From NCBI GenBank assembly GCA_021234155.1, contig JAJEKV010000025.1:5311310-5375309 (forward strand): a DNA stretch of 64,000 nucleotides, read 5' to 3'. Positions 12,843 to 24,523 of the stretch are shown here, piece after piece; within the stretch, counting starts at the first letter, position 1, and every line of letters starts with the position of its first letter. A program made the translations under genes and the position numbers. The notes under the pieces are model-generated. The model had not been told where the DNA came from. It saw only the letters and a program-made list of their open reading frames with translations, and did no database searches. Source of the stretch: Isoetes taiwanensis (lineage: Eukaryota; Streptophyta; Lycopodiopsida; Isoetales; Isoetaceae).

Positions 12843-13385
12843 GCATCGTATATAGAGTCACGATTAGAGTCAATCATAGTGTTAGAATTAGAGACATCTT
12901 TATCATCAAGATTAGAGTTAATGAAGAGAGTCAACCATAGTGTTAGAATTAGAGTCAACCATAGAGTTAGAATTAGAGACATCTCTGCCATCAGCATTAG
13001 AGTCACCCATGGTGTTAGAATTAGAGTCAGCTCGACCATCACAATTAGAGTCAGTATAGAGTCACAATTAGAGTCATTCATAGTGTTAGAACTAGAGTCA
13101 ACTCTATCATCACAATTAGAGTCAGAATTTAGGCAGCCTTAACATCAGTTTGAGGGTCGGAAGTAGCGTCAAAATTTAGGCAAACTTAGCATCAGTTTGA
13201 GGGTCGAAAGTAGCATCATAAAGAGCATCCAGAAGCTAGATTTAGAGTCGCTAATATGTCACAATTAGAGTCGAATGAGGGTCAAAAAGTAGCGTCTAAA
13301 TAGAGCATCTATAGCATTAGATTTAGAGTCAGTCAATATGTCACAATTAGCGTCGATTCTAATGTCAGGATAGACGACATTAGAA
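12843..13385. repeat. Left subterminal repeats of the CACTA element
   Basis: More than 25 occurrences of AGAGTCA or TTAGAGTC at irregular spacing of about 10-30 bp, with variants TAGCGTC and AGGGTC. The short ORFs on both strands across it (Ile/Val/Arg/Ser- and Asn/Ser/Leu-rich) are translation of the repeat, not genes. The same motif is dense at the other end (27190-28170). Confidence 0.75.
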
Positions 13386-13640
13386 TACCATACACATACA
13401 ATACATATTCTAAGTATTAAAGTATTCTACATTTTTTTAAGAAATACATAAAATACATATATTAAAAATAAAAATACATAGAATACTTAAAATACTTCTG
13501 ATATTTGTATTGCAGCAAGTTAGTTTATTGAGTTTCGCAAGTATCACACGTGATCCAGCAAAATTAAAACACAATTGAAACTTAAATATTCTTCATAGTT
13601 CGTTGTTAGATTAAAACAAATACATCAAACCCAAAAATTC

Positions 13641-15134
13641 AATGCAATTAGTAATCAGGTTTCTTTCTCTACTTCATCGTTAGGGGATTCAGTTGTAGTG
13701 TCATCATAGTTGTCCATGGCATCATCAAAGTCTTCATTCTCTTCATCTCCTCTGTCATCATTGCCATCTTAAATGTTGCATACAACAGCAGTAGTTCTTC
13801 TAGTAAGTAGAGCGTGATGACTTCCCAGGCTGCCTGTTCACACAAATCCCACAAAGGAGATTCCTCGAGTGGCATGGTTTTTTAATTGAGAATAACTGCA
13901 GGCATGTTCAATTAATAATTTCAACGTGAAAAATAATGCAATAGGCGAGGGCAATAATATTTACCTCCTCAAAACTAACTCTAAAGGGTTCATTTTCAAG
14001 TCAACGCTCAACAATAAGTTCTCGCTTATCACACAAGATAGCATCCAGAAGAAGTCGCATGTTACATCGAAAAGAGATTAGATTTATTGCTAGCTATAAA
14101 AGCAACCAACAACAGCCAAGTTATCTCAAAGAAAGATCCTATCTAGAGACCAACTTAAAGATTAAGCAACATCATCTATGTAGTCTATTAAAGGCAATCC
14201 TTAAAGTGCCATCTACTTAATATCGCCCAAATTTCTTTTTGAAACCTACACTCATCCAATTACATATATTCCTAGTCACATCCCTTTTGAAGTAATAATT
14301 ATACAAGCATTCAACATTACTTATTATGTAAATAGCACCACAGATCTACCAAGTTATCTTGACCGCTCAGAGCATAAAACTTCTCACAAAGGCATATTAA
14401 GACCATTTCAAATCACTATCCATAAAACATTTTAATAAATCACTATTCCTAGCCTTCCAACCACGTAGATGCTATTGTCCTCTATGAAAAATACCATTGT
14501 GGCACGATTTTAAAATATTATATGTTGAACCGCCGATAACCATGAGCGCCTATTCCGTAACTATTTCTAAACCCGAAAGCAATGAATATGAGAAGGAAAT
14601 TTTAGAAGTTACCTACCCCGAACCGCATTTGCTCTTCGACCGCTAATATCCAACTACAATGGAATGACAGAAAGCATCTACCAAACAAAAATGTCGCCCA
14701 TTTGCTCTATAGAGGTTGAAATGATAGAACATTGAATTGAGAACCGCCACTCACTTGCTTGAGGCCAAAATCAAGCTAGCCATGAAATGCCTTTTACCTA
14801 AGAAAAATGCAGATTAGAACAGATTAGAAGCAAGAATCGACTGCATCGGCAGGCTTACAAACAAGATACCTAAACCCTATCCATTATTTTTTACAGATGA
14901 ACGAAACCCTACGGAGGGCATCCATTCTCGCCATCGCCATCCTCCGCCTTTGCTAGTCTTCCTTCCTTCTACCATTACCTTTTCGCATCTCTGCTGCCTT
15001 TGCCGCTGAAAAAATCCTCCATTATCTCGCTTCCTTTTGTTATTTTTAAGGGCTGATAACCTCCCCCCATGACCATCCTTCCCTTTTTTGATTTCCCTTT
15101 GACGCTTTTGTTTTGCCTTTTTCTTTGCCACCAT
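13641..15134 (-). pseudogene. Unidentified multi-exon gene remnant
   Basis: On minus, an ATG at 15134 opens 85 residues, very Lys/Arg-rich at the start (MVAKKKAKQKRQREIKKGK). Further on, a likely exon around 13975-14060 encodes MRLLLDAILCDKRELIVER, a stop, then LENEPFRVSFEE before a GTAAAT donor. Near 13641-13760 one frame ends in an acidic tail (DGNDDRGDEENEDFDDAMDN...) and a TGA. The basic start, plausible splice sites and acidic tail suggest one decayed gene belonging to, or captured by, the CACTA element. I do not recognise the family. The Mutator element sits 2 bp upstream of the ATG counting its TSD. Confidence 0.35.
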
Positions 15135-15143
15135 GTCTTTTTC

Positions 15144-15835
15144 GGCTCAGATAGTCTTACCCTCGCTTCGGGATCCCGAGGTAAAAATACCGCCTCCTCG
15201 TATCACCACCGTGGCTCGACTAACCGCTTTCAGACCCCCGCTTCACCGCATCCGATACACGCGAGGCGGCTCGTAAACTGGGCCGTCCGCCCACGCGACG
15301 ATCCGGCCGTCCCGTGGGTGTTCCCCGCCCGGATCACCATCTTGTGATCCCGGCCCGATCTCTAAGCCGTACCGATACCAACAAAATCAGCCATGGAGAT
15401 CCCGCCTCCTGATCACCGTTTACCTCGGTGGGTCGATAACGGCACCGGGGCTCAATCAGGAGATCCCGCCTCCGGATCACCAATACCAGGTCGCGGATTC
15501 CTTCCTCCGGATCACCCACGACGGGCCGATATCGGCGATCCGATATCGGGCGCCAAGTATCCCGGCCGGATCACCACCGGGCCGAGCATCGGCGATCCGA
15601 TATCGGCCGTTATCCCCGCCCGGGATCACCACCGGGCCGGGGACCATGCTGCCCACCGGGTTCGAGATCCGCCCGTGATTCCTCCTCCGGATCACCGTAC
15701 GCACGCGATATATCTGAGACGGCCCATGTGGACACATCGAAGCCCCTTGTTTGAACGACGGGATTAAATACCGGGATTAAACACCGTACGCTATCCAATG
15801 AACGTGATTCCGGGAAACGGCTCGCAAGTTACTTA
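15144..15835. repeat. Left TIR of the MULE
   Basis: Inverted match to 17650-18344 at several anchor blocks, including GGTAAAAATACC, TCACAAGATGGTGATCC, GGACACATCGAAGCCC and a GGGATTAAATA block near the inner edge. The interior is full of GATCCCG and CCGATATCGG motifs, giving many short palindromes. The two arms differ by numerous small indels. Confidence 0.85.
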
Positions 15836-17473
15836 TTATGGGTTTGAGCATAGAAATCTCCAAGGTGAGCCTTGCCATGGTAAATTTGTCGACGAGAGAA
15901 AGGGATCGATTCAAGCTAGCACCGTGGGATCTCGTGAATTGAGGGAATGGGTTAGAGAAAAGCTCGCGGCATTGGCACACCCCACGAAGTGTTATGAACA
16001 TGCACGAGGAGAGGTGGAGATTTAAACTAGATGTTCATGGCAAGGATAGTATGTGTAGGGATGACATGCTGAAGATCCGGGATGTTTACAACATTGAGAA
16101 GAGTGTTGTTAGAAACACTTGGAAGCTACATGAAGACCTTCCCACTAGCATCAACATGTGGGTGCAACAACATCTAGAGTCCGTGTTCTTGTATGAACAT
16201 GGTGACACGTTCCAATTGGGAGTGATGACTCCAATCCAAAGAGAGGCAATGCTGAAGTTTGGAAAGAATAGGGCCATTTGCATGGATGCAACCTTCAAAA
16301 CTAATGACAAGAGGTACACTACTCTGTGTTCATTTCCATTCTAGATCTTTTCCATAGTCCATTTAAAATGGCTATAGCATTTCAATTCTAGATCCAATGT
16401 GAGCTATTGGTTTCTATTATCTAGGTACTATCTTTTTACACTCATTGCCTTCGATGACCATTGCAATGGCTTGCCATTGGCATATGTCATAACCAATTCT
16501 CAAAAAACTAGGGCTATAACTAAGTGGTTGAAAGCACTAAAGGAGTCATTATGCCTGGATGATCCGGATTGGCACCCTTCTTGCATCATTACTGACGATG
16601 CTGATGCTGAGATCAAGGCGGTAAAAAATGTAAGTATACTTTCTTGTATACTTTCTTGCCATACTTTCTAACACTAACACAATGGACTGACATTGTGCAC
16701 TTGTAGGCTTTCCCAAACGTGCATGTGCAAATATGCATTTGGCATGTGAGGAGAGCCTGGATTAAGTGGCTAAGCAAAAATGTAAGGAGTAAGGTGCATA
16801 GAAATGAAATGTTCAAAGAGCTAGGGAATATAATGTACAAGACAGAGGGTCCCTCAGAGGGGACAATGAGTATGGTCATGAGTACAGGGAAGCTGTTAGG
16901 AAAGAAGCTATCAAGAGATTGGAAGAGTTGGTGAGGAAGTATCCTCAATACCCTAAATTGTCGGCCTACATGAGTAAGGAGTGGACTAAGAACATCTGTG
17001 AATGGGTATTGGCTACAAGAATGTACATGCACTCCAATCAAGAGACCAATGCGGCCATAGAGGCATGGCATGCTGCCCTTAAGTTGCGCCTAGGCATATG
17101 TAAACGTGCACTTCGAGGCAGGAGAATTGACTGGTTGCTCTACATTCTCACTAACAATGTGGAGACACACATGGCTTACATGAGGTAACATTTACATACC
17201 ACTATCTAGTCTAATTTACCTTGCATATTTACCATATTTACCTTGCAAATGATTGATATATAGCTATGTTCTAGGTCTATGAAGGAACATGGATTTGTAG
17301 TAAACACCTCACAGGAACAGATAATAGAGTGCGCAATTAGAGGCGCTCGGAATATTGCAGACGAACAAGTCACATTTACCAACTTCGAGGAGGGTGAGGC
17401 TTCGAGGAGAGTTCCTGATGGCGCTAGCTCTGTTTATTACCTTAAACTAATCGGCCGAGTCAAGCGCAAATGA
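15798..17473 (+). pseudogene. MULE transposase (DDE), interrupted frames
   Basis: It would cut and rejoin the element's TIRs. Exon-like blocks in order: 15798-16010 (YYGFEHRNLQGEPCHGKF), 15994-16344 (ICMDATFKTND, first catalytic Asp near 16285), about 16430-16628 (FDDHCNGLPLAYVI and CIITDDADAE, second Asp), an intron with GTAAGT...TTGTAG, 16708-16930 (ICIWHVRRAW, the CxxH-like box), 16919-17188 (TNAAIEAWHAALK, third acid), and 17275-17473. At least two frame changes (near 16010 and 16900) break the product. A C-terminal SWIM zinc finger is not seen. The catalytic triad is intact in sequence. Confidence 0.8.
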
Positions 17474-17649
17474 CAAAGACTTGGCGTAGATTCGGAAAAA
17501 ATGGCCCTTTCCGCTCGTGAGCCTGGCCTAAAGGGCAAAGGATCTTGGCGACAAATGTCGGACTTAGCCATCGCCCGTATCGAATTCCTTCCTCCGAATC
17601 CCCACCGCCCACGGGCCTCCCTACTTACCCAACGCATTTAAAAGTTCTC

Positions 17650-18344
17650 TTCGCCAGCCAGCTTCCCCGAATCACGCTCATTGATAGCGCATTTGTTTAA
17701 TCCCTATTTAATCCCGCCGCTCAAACGAAGGGCTTCGATGTGTCCACGCGGACGCCCGGATATATCGGCAGACGCCCGGTGATCCCGAGGAGGGAATCAC
17801 AGCAGATATCGAACCCGGGTGGGCAGCATGGTCCCACGCCCACGGTGGTGATCCCGAGGCGGGGATAACGCGCCGATATCGGATCGCCGATATCGGCCCC
17901 ACCTGGGTGATCCCGAGGTGGATAACGCGCCGATATCGGATCGCCGATATCACCGCGGCGTGGGTGATCCCGAGGAAGGAATCACGACCTCGTATTGGTG
18001 ATCCCTGAGGCCGGATCTCCACCAGCCGATTTCGCACCGCTATCTACCATCGAGGTAACGGGTGATCCTGAGGCCGGATCACCATGGCTGATTTCGGCAC
18101 CGCTATCGGCCACGGCTTGGGGATCCCGGAGGCCGGGATCACAAGATGGTGATCCCGGAGGCGGGGAACACCACGGACGGCCGCCCATGCCGCTGCGGGG
18201 CGGCCGGCATTTCGCAGCCACCACGTGTGTCGTCAAGACGGAAACGGGGTCCTGGAACGGATTCCGCCGAGCTCCTCGGTGGTGATAACGGAGACCGGTA
18301 TTTTTACCTCCCGGATCCCCAAACCGGTAAGACTATCCTGAGCC
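17650..18344. repeat. Right TIR of the MULE
   Basis: Inverted copy of 15144-15835 with the same GATCCCGAGG and CGATATCGG motifs. It ends GGTAAGACTATCCTGAGCC, followed by the 9-bp target duplication. Confidence 0.85.
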
Positions 18345-18353
18345 TCTTTTTTC

Positions 18354-19143
18354 TCCCATCCCGCTTTTTGCTATGCTAGCTTTCACAACATGTGGGCCTG
18401 TATATTTGAGACATTCATTTTTCATTGCCCCCCTCTCCCTCTTATTTCTTACCTTTCCAAAAACAATTTGCCTTGACAATTGGATGAGCCTTCTCCAGGT
18501 TGCATATTTACACCATATGATTTTTTTTTTATGCCTTACCGAGGAAAGGTTACCCATACGTGGAGTTAGGGCCAGAGTAGCCCCACTGAGCGATGTGGAT
18601 GTGTCCGCCTTAGAGTGCCCCTTTTTATTTACCTTATTATTTATTATTGAGTTGTATGTGCTATACATCTTATGGGGGCGTTGAGGGCGTTGATATCTCT
18701 TAATAATAATAATTGTATTAATCTTTAGGCCCCCGTGATATAGAAGAGGTGAGAGTGTGGCTACAACTTTATGTTAATACTGCATGTACAGTTAATTGTG
18801 TAGTAGTAGATTGAATAGTTTGTATTGTTTGACTTCATATAACCTAAGTCAATGATCTTGTATGTCATAGGACAACATAGAATATAACCTAAGTCAATGA
18901 TCTTGTATGTCATAGGACAACATAGAGTTTGGGGATGAGGAAGAACAAATTTTAGTTGTTGGGGCCATAGCATGGTTTGGAGTATTGACAATATTTATCT
19001 CTCGTGCTTTCTACAATATGTCGCCGATAATGTAATTCGTGTACTTAATTTGAACGTGTTACTATTTCTATGGAATATTTTGGGATTCCTTTTGAGTCTT
19101 AATCTCTTTTATTCCCTTCTATGGTGCATCGTGGCTCTGAATA
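18354..19143. other. CACTA interior between MULE and LTR element B
   Basis: About 0.8 kb of AT-rich sequence with no supported gene. It contains a 45-bp tandem duplication (18837-18881 and 18882-18926). Confidence 0.5.
18837..18926. repeat. 45-bp tandem duplication
   Basis: Two perfect or near-perfect head-to-tail copies beginning ATATAACCTAAGTCAATG. Confidence 0.9.
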
Positions 19144-20580
19144 TGTGATTCGCCCGGCCGCTAACCTTTATGGTAACCGAGATCCCGGCCAATCTCGATT
19201 ATTGGATCTACTTAAGCTTAAAAACTTAAGAAACTCATGCATCCACAACAATAACACTTAGGTAAAGAATCTAATCTTTGTACATATTCTAAGGTTCCAA
19301 ACATGTACTTGCCCATTACTCAAAGAATATCCCTCAAGACACTATGAATGAGCTTAATAATTGTAACTTCAAGCCCATATATAATAATAATAATAGTAAT
19401 AATAATCAAGTTTATTGAATAGCAATCCACACACTTCTCTACTCTCCCTAAGCTTGGCTACTTTCCCGGCATCTCACACCTCTACACACCATCAACCACG
19501 GGGTTAGTCACACTGACTAAGTGGGGATCGGGATCTAGGATATCTAGCATCAACAATACAAAGCATTAACCTAGAACAACAGCCTAACCTTACCGTAGCC
19601 TCGCCGCCCAATCCAAGTAACTAGTCCAACAAGCATGACCAATGTAACTTAATTCCAACAAAGAAGACCACATATATAATAACCAAGCAATCATAGCATC
19701 AACATTGCAACCAATATTCCTCCTGGTCTCGAGCAAGGTCAACTCGGCCGATCAGGCCAAAGACATAGAGGCGGGTAACCACGCAGGTACACACCCATCC
19801 ACGCCAAGGCCCAAAGATTGAGGACCACTTAATCAGGCATGACGCTTGTACCATACGGTACCAACGCCCATGTATAATACCATTTACATAGCACTGCAGT
19901 AATAACCGCAAGTCTAGACCATCGCACCTAGACTCCGGCCCCAGAGGTCTATATCAAAGAATTATACTACACATAGATCACAATACTATGAATTCCACCC
20001 AATATCAACTAGGCACATTTCCATATCAAATTTACCTTAGAAATTCCATAATTTACACCAGTTATAAGCTCGTATAAACATTACTATCTCTACCATGCAA
20101 CATGCAATGACCGGCGCTTAAGCAAAATACAACCTTCACTAATATCTTATTATTTTTAACTAGATCAACTTCCTTCAAATTACTACTTATAACCTTAATG
20201 ACGGTGGCTTCCATAACCCTGCTAACTAGTTTATTAAATTGGTTAATATGCTCGCTATCCATTAACCATGCATGCCTATTCATGACCATGCTCATATGAT
20301 TTAACTCCAAGTTTATACTATGTTCAAAACAATCATTATTAAATCAACACAAATTATACAAACACTAGAAAACCCTGTGTGTAAGGCTTGATCCCCACTG
20401 AAATCCCGCTTTGCTTCTTCGCACTCCCAAAGAACGCCCCCAAATCTCTCAGACGCAACTCGCCTCCTTCAAAGAATCCATCTGCAATCTATCTCCTTCC
20501 GAATGCTTCACTATCACATAAAAGACTTCTTTTCCATGGAAAACTCCTTCCCCAAGAAATCAAGAATAATATTGTTACGC

Positions 20581-20587
20581 TTATATA
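20581..20587 (-). promoter_or_regulatory. TATA box in LTR B copy 1
   Basis: Minus-strand TATATAAGCG, conserved at 24341-24347. It lies just downstream, in minus-strand sense, of a cluster of TGCATGCA motifs. Confidence 0.5.
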
Positions 20588-20603
20588 ACCTAGCAATGCC
20601 CTT

Positions 20604-20650
20604 GCATGCATGCATGCACACACTGCATGCATGGACACATTGCATGCATG
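20604..20650. promoter_or_regulatory. Cluster of CATGCATG (RY-like) motifs in LTR B
   Basis: Three blocks of TGCATGCATG-type palindromes within about 50 bp, 20-60 bp upstream of the minus-strand TATA box and repeated at 24363-24412. CATGCATG is the RY element bound by plant B3-domain regulators. A regulatory role here is inference. Confidence 0.4.
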
Positions 20651-20751
20651 TATTCCTAGCACATAATCATTTATTTTACCTTGAAAATGCACTTTATATA
20701 ATGGCAACATTACTTACATCTTAATGTTGGTGCTAAATTGCTAGGTCCACA

Positions 20752-22888
20752 TACGCCTCCTCCAAAAATTCAACCCATGTCCTCATGGGTGCATCTTAGA
20801 GTACTCATGAAAAATCTAGTTTGTATCTCCCTTTGTGACATCTTCCTTGGAACAAACCCAACCATTGATCTAATTTTTTTTTTTTTTTTATAGTCTCATT
20901 TCCTTAATTCCTCTGCCCTTCCCTTTATGCCTCCACATCTTAATCCTCAATTCAACATACTCCCAAATGAATACAATTTTGTTTCTAGAACTGACCCATC
21001 CTTGTCAAACACAATTGCTTAGCCTTCCAATCCAAGATGATGCCTCCAAACTTGAAAGTTCAAAGCTAGCTTCATATACAAGTAATTTAAGCTAAAGGAA
21101 AGATATATATTAGATAGCTCCAATGCAGACCCTTCTAAGATTCAATTTAACATACCGCCGAGTCTAGAACTAACTCAAATATTATGAGTATACTACATAT
21201 CCAATTCAATATAATAAACATAATGCGCTTAACGCAACTTTTCATAAAGAAGGTACGCGCTATAGAAAAAACCACCATTCCAAAGAGATACTCAGGTCGA
21301 ACTAGATATGTAATCTCTCGAGACTTCTTGGGTGGCCAAATCCAAAAAGTAACAAGCAAAATACATAATCAAGTCCCCCAGTCTGGGTATCTTATAGCTA
21401 GGTAACATACTTAAGTTGATACAAGGGATCCCATAAGAATTATACCCATGGTACAGAGAATTCCTCTACAAGTTCATCCAATGACATTGAAGTATCCTAG
21501 GCTATACACTTGGCCTCTATATTTAGACTACTTCCATACATATTACCCCATCACACTGGTTAGTCTTTCAAGAAGATTTTATAGGCACCAATTGCCGTTA
21601 ATTTCAATGAAGCTCTTACTTCATGTATTTTGTTCACAACTTCAATCCTTTGACTCCAATCACCATCCCTCCATTAATCTACAATCACTTCTAGCATGCC
21701 AAATAATTACGATACATGGAAGCACCATTACTAGATGTACTTACAACTCTTCTATTACATTCTAAGATTTTCAAAAATGGCACTTCCCCATGTCTATACA
21801 TTCCCCTCTCCGCTTTTATCTCATGTCCGGGCTTTATCCGACAACTCTTTCGCTCAATTTCATGGTTCACCTACTACCACGATTAAATATGTTATTCCTC
21901 TATTCATCGCCTTCTTTCTTCCTTATCCATAAGATAGATAACATTGTTCAATCTTGGCCAATCAATTCTTCAATCTGCCATAATTTAAGTGGATATCATT
22001 CTCTAAATATAAATGCGTAACCTGACCACTTTGTTCCATTAAGTGCTTTCTTATACTTCAAGAATTTTTTTGCAAGGCCAAGAACTTTTTCAAGGCTATC
22101 ACTGACTATTCTAGCCATAACCCTAAGGCCAACAACTTTATAGATCTCAAGTAGGACCATGATGTAATCATGACATTTCCTTCTATGTCACACATCTGCT
22201 ATTTACACATGAGCTTCAATCTGACTATCATGCCAATCTTATTTTATAACCATATCTAAGCTTTCTCAAAACTTGTCTTACAACCACCGTGTTGTAACCT
22301 TATCCAACCATAGCCTGAATGCTATCAACTTAGAAACTTATTGTTATTTTACCACTGGATATCAATATATGGATGCTGCCTGGTTTTCTCGATTTTAGCT
22401 TCTAAAGGATGCACCTAACATCACATCAAGAATCTTGTTCGTCCGATATGGTGAGATGAACCTTCCCTGAATATCATAGGCATTATATATCATGCACTGC
22501 TTATTCTAAATTTTCTTGCCACCAGAGTATATAACTACGAGATCACATCTACACTATAAGGAGTGGTTACCAAAGTGAAATGCAATATCTGTAACTTAAT
22601 CTTCCTCAAGCATCACTTCCATGCTATGCGCACATTGGCAACCCTAAATCAAAGTTAGCCCCTTGATGAAGTACATTTTCTAGCTTATCTGCTTTGCAAG
22701 ATAGAAAATCAACCAAGATTATAGAAATATCATGTAACCAATTTCACATACCTTCATAAAACAATTTGTCACGCCTCCTCTGAGGCCATCATCTCCACAT
22801 AATACTATTAGCATAATCCAACAACCTCAACTTGAATCTAGACTTTGCCATCATACATCCAAGGATCCAACTATGCTCGATAGCCAAC
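20752..22888 (-). other. Interior of element B, no coding capacity seen
   Basis: About 2.1 kb. Next to the left LTR, minus reads GAATTTTTGGAGGAGGCG, a plausible polypurine tract. Short frames (for example minus 21147-21359) show no gag or pol motif. Several blocks match the interior of element A. Confidence 0.6.
22866..22888 (-). other. Primer binding site of element B
   Basis: Directly after the minus-strand 5' LTR the sequence is GTTGGCTATCGAGCATAG. It resembles the plant initiator-Met-tRNA site TGGTATCAGAGC with two small differences, both at sites of the kind where the LTRs differ from each other. Confidence 0.6.
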
Positions 22889-24518
22889 TGTGATTTGGCC
22901 CGCCGCTAACCTTTATGGTAACCGAGATCCCGGCCAATCTCGACCATTGATCTACTTAAGCTTAAAAACTTAAGAAACTCATGCATCCACAACAATAACA
23001 CTTAGGTAAAGAATCTAATCTTTGTACATATTCTAAGGTTCCAAACATGTACTTGCCCATTACTCAAAGAATATCCCTCAAGACACTATGAATGAGCTTA
23101 ATAATTGTAACTTCAAGCCCATATATAATAATAATAATAGTAATAATAATCAAGTTTATTGAATAGCAATCCACACACTTCTACTCTCGCCTCCAAGCTT
23201 GGCTACTTTCCCGGCATCTCACACCTCTCTTACACCATCAACCACTCGGGTTAGTCACACCTGACTAAGTGGGGATCGGGATCTAGGATATCTAGCATCA
23301 ACAATACAAAGCATTAACCTAGAACAACAAATAACCTAACCTTACCGTAGCCCCCCGCAATCCAAGTAACTAGTCCAACAAGCATGACCAATGTAACTTA
23401 ATTCCAACAAAGAAGACCACATATATAATAACCAAGCAATCATAGCATCAACATTGCAACCAATATTCCTCCTGGTCTCGAAAGCAAGGTCAACTCTACC
23501 GATCGTGCCGCTGACATAGAGGCGGGTAACCACGCAGGTACACACCCATCCACGCCGGCCCAAAGATTGAGGACCACTTAATCGTGCATGACGCTGTACC
23601 ATACGGTACCAACGCCCGATGTATAATACCATTTACATAGCACTGCAGGTAATAACCGCGAAGTCTAGACCATCGCACCTAGACTCCGCCCCGCAGGTCT
23701 ATATCAAAGAATTATACTACACATAGATCACAATACTATGAATTCCACCCAATATCAACTAGGCACATTTCCATATCAAATTTACCTTAGAAATTCCATA
23801 ATTTACACCCGCTTATAAGCTCAGATAAACATTACTATCTCTACCATGCAACATGCAATGACCGCGCGCTTAAGCAAAATACAACCTTCACTAATATCTT
23901 ATTATTTTTAACTAGATCAACTTCCTTCAAATTACTACTTATAACCTTAATGACTCTGGGGCTTCCATAACCCCTCGCTAACTAGTTTATTAAATTGGTT
24001 AATATGCTCGCTATCCATTAACCATGCATGCCTATTCATTACCATGCTCATATGATTTAACTCCAAGTTTATACTATGTTCAAAACAATCATTATTAAAT
24101 CAACACAGCCTATACAAACACTAGAAAACCCTGTGTGTAAGGCTTGATCCCCACTGAAAATCCCGCTTTGCTTCTTCTTCAGACTCCCAAAGAACGCCCC
24201 CAAATCTCTCAGACGCAACTCGCCCCTTCAAAGAATCCATCCGCAATCTATCTCCTTCCGAATGCTTCACTATCACATAAAAGACTTCTTTTCCATGGAA
24301 AACTCCTTCCCCAAGAAATCAAGAATAATATTGTTACGCTTTATATAACCTAGTAATGCCCTTTGCATGCATGCATGCACACACCGCATGCATGGACACA
24401 CATTGCATGCATGTATTCCTAGCACATAATCATTTATTTTACCTTGAAAATGCACTCTTATATAATGGCAACATTACTTACATCTTAATGTTGGTGCTAA
24501 ATTGCTAGGTCCGTTACA
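22889..24518 (-). repeat. LTR copy 2 of element B (5' LTR)
   Basis: Starts TGTGATTTGG on plus and ends CCGTTACA before the GAATA duplication. It is nearly identical to 19144-20751 in AT-rich parts. The TATA box is at 24341-24347 and the CATGCATG cluster at 24363-24412. Confidence 0.9.
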
Positions 24519-24523
24519 GAATA

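Larger units (their letters stand above)
15144..18344 (+). mobile_element. Mutator-like element (MULE) with long TIRs
   Basis: A 3201-bp element. Outer termini are GGCTCAGATAGTCTTACC (left) and, on minus, GGCTCAGGATAGTCTTACC (right). The flanks TCTTTTTC (15136-15143) and TCTTTTTTC (18345-18353) match a 9-bp duplication with one base missing in a T run, as expected for Mutator elements. The TIRs are about 0.65-0.7 kb and GC-rich, far richer than the surroundings. Between them lie exons of a MULE transposase on plus. It is nested in the CACTA element. Confidence 0.9.
19144..20751 (-). repeat. LTR copy 1 of element B (3' LTR)
   Basis: Collinear with 22889-24518. It ends CTAGGTCCACA where the other copy has CTAGGTCCGTTACA, a 3-bp loss. 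It contains a TAA-rich microsatellite (19381-19406). Confidence 0.9.
19144..24518 (-). mobile_element. Non-autonomous LTR retrotransposon B
   Basis: A 5375-bp element with a 5-bp TSD GAATA (19139-19143 and 24519-24523) and termini TGTGATT...CCGTTACA. The LTRs (19144-20751 and 22889-24518) are about 1.6 kb and the interior about 2.1 kb. Minus orientation is shown by a primer-binding-like sequence beside the right LTR, a purine-rich tract beside the left LTR, and minus-strand TATA boxes. The interior has no recognisable gag or pol. Interior blocks and the minus-strand LTR start (TGTAACGGACC against TGTAACGAACC) tie it to element A. Confidence 0.9.

Noticed and set aside
12815-13142. Overlapping 87-88-codon ORFs on opposite strands
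   Set aside because: Both are translations of AGAGTC subterminal repeats. Codon content is explained by the repeat period.
15333-15798. Several Pro/Arg/Asp-rich ORFs up to 124 codons on both strands
   Set aside because: They lie in the GC-rich MULE TIR, have mirror counterparts in the other TIR, and are palindrome-driven with no domain.
16086-17071. Minus-strand ORFs of 77 and 152 codons
   Set aside because: Antisense shadows of the MULE transposase exons on plus.
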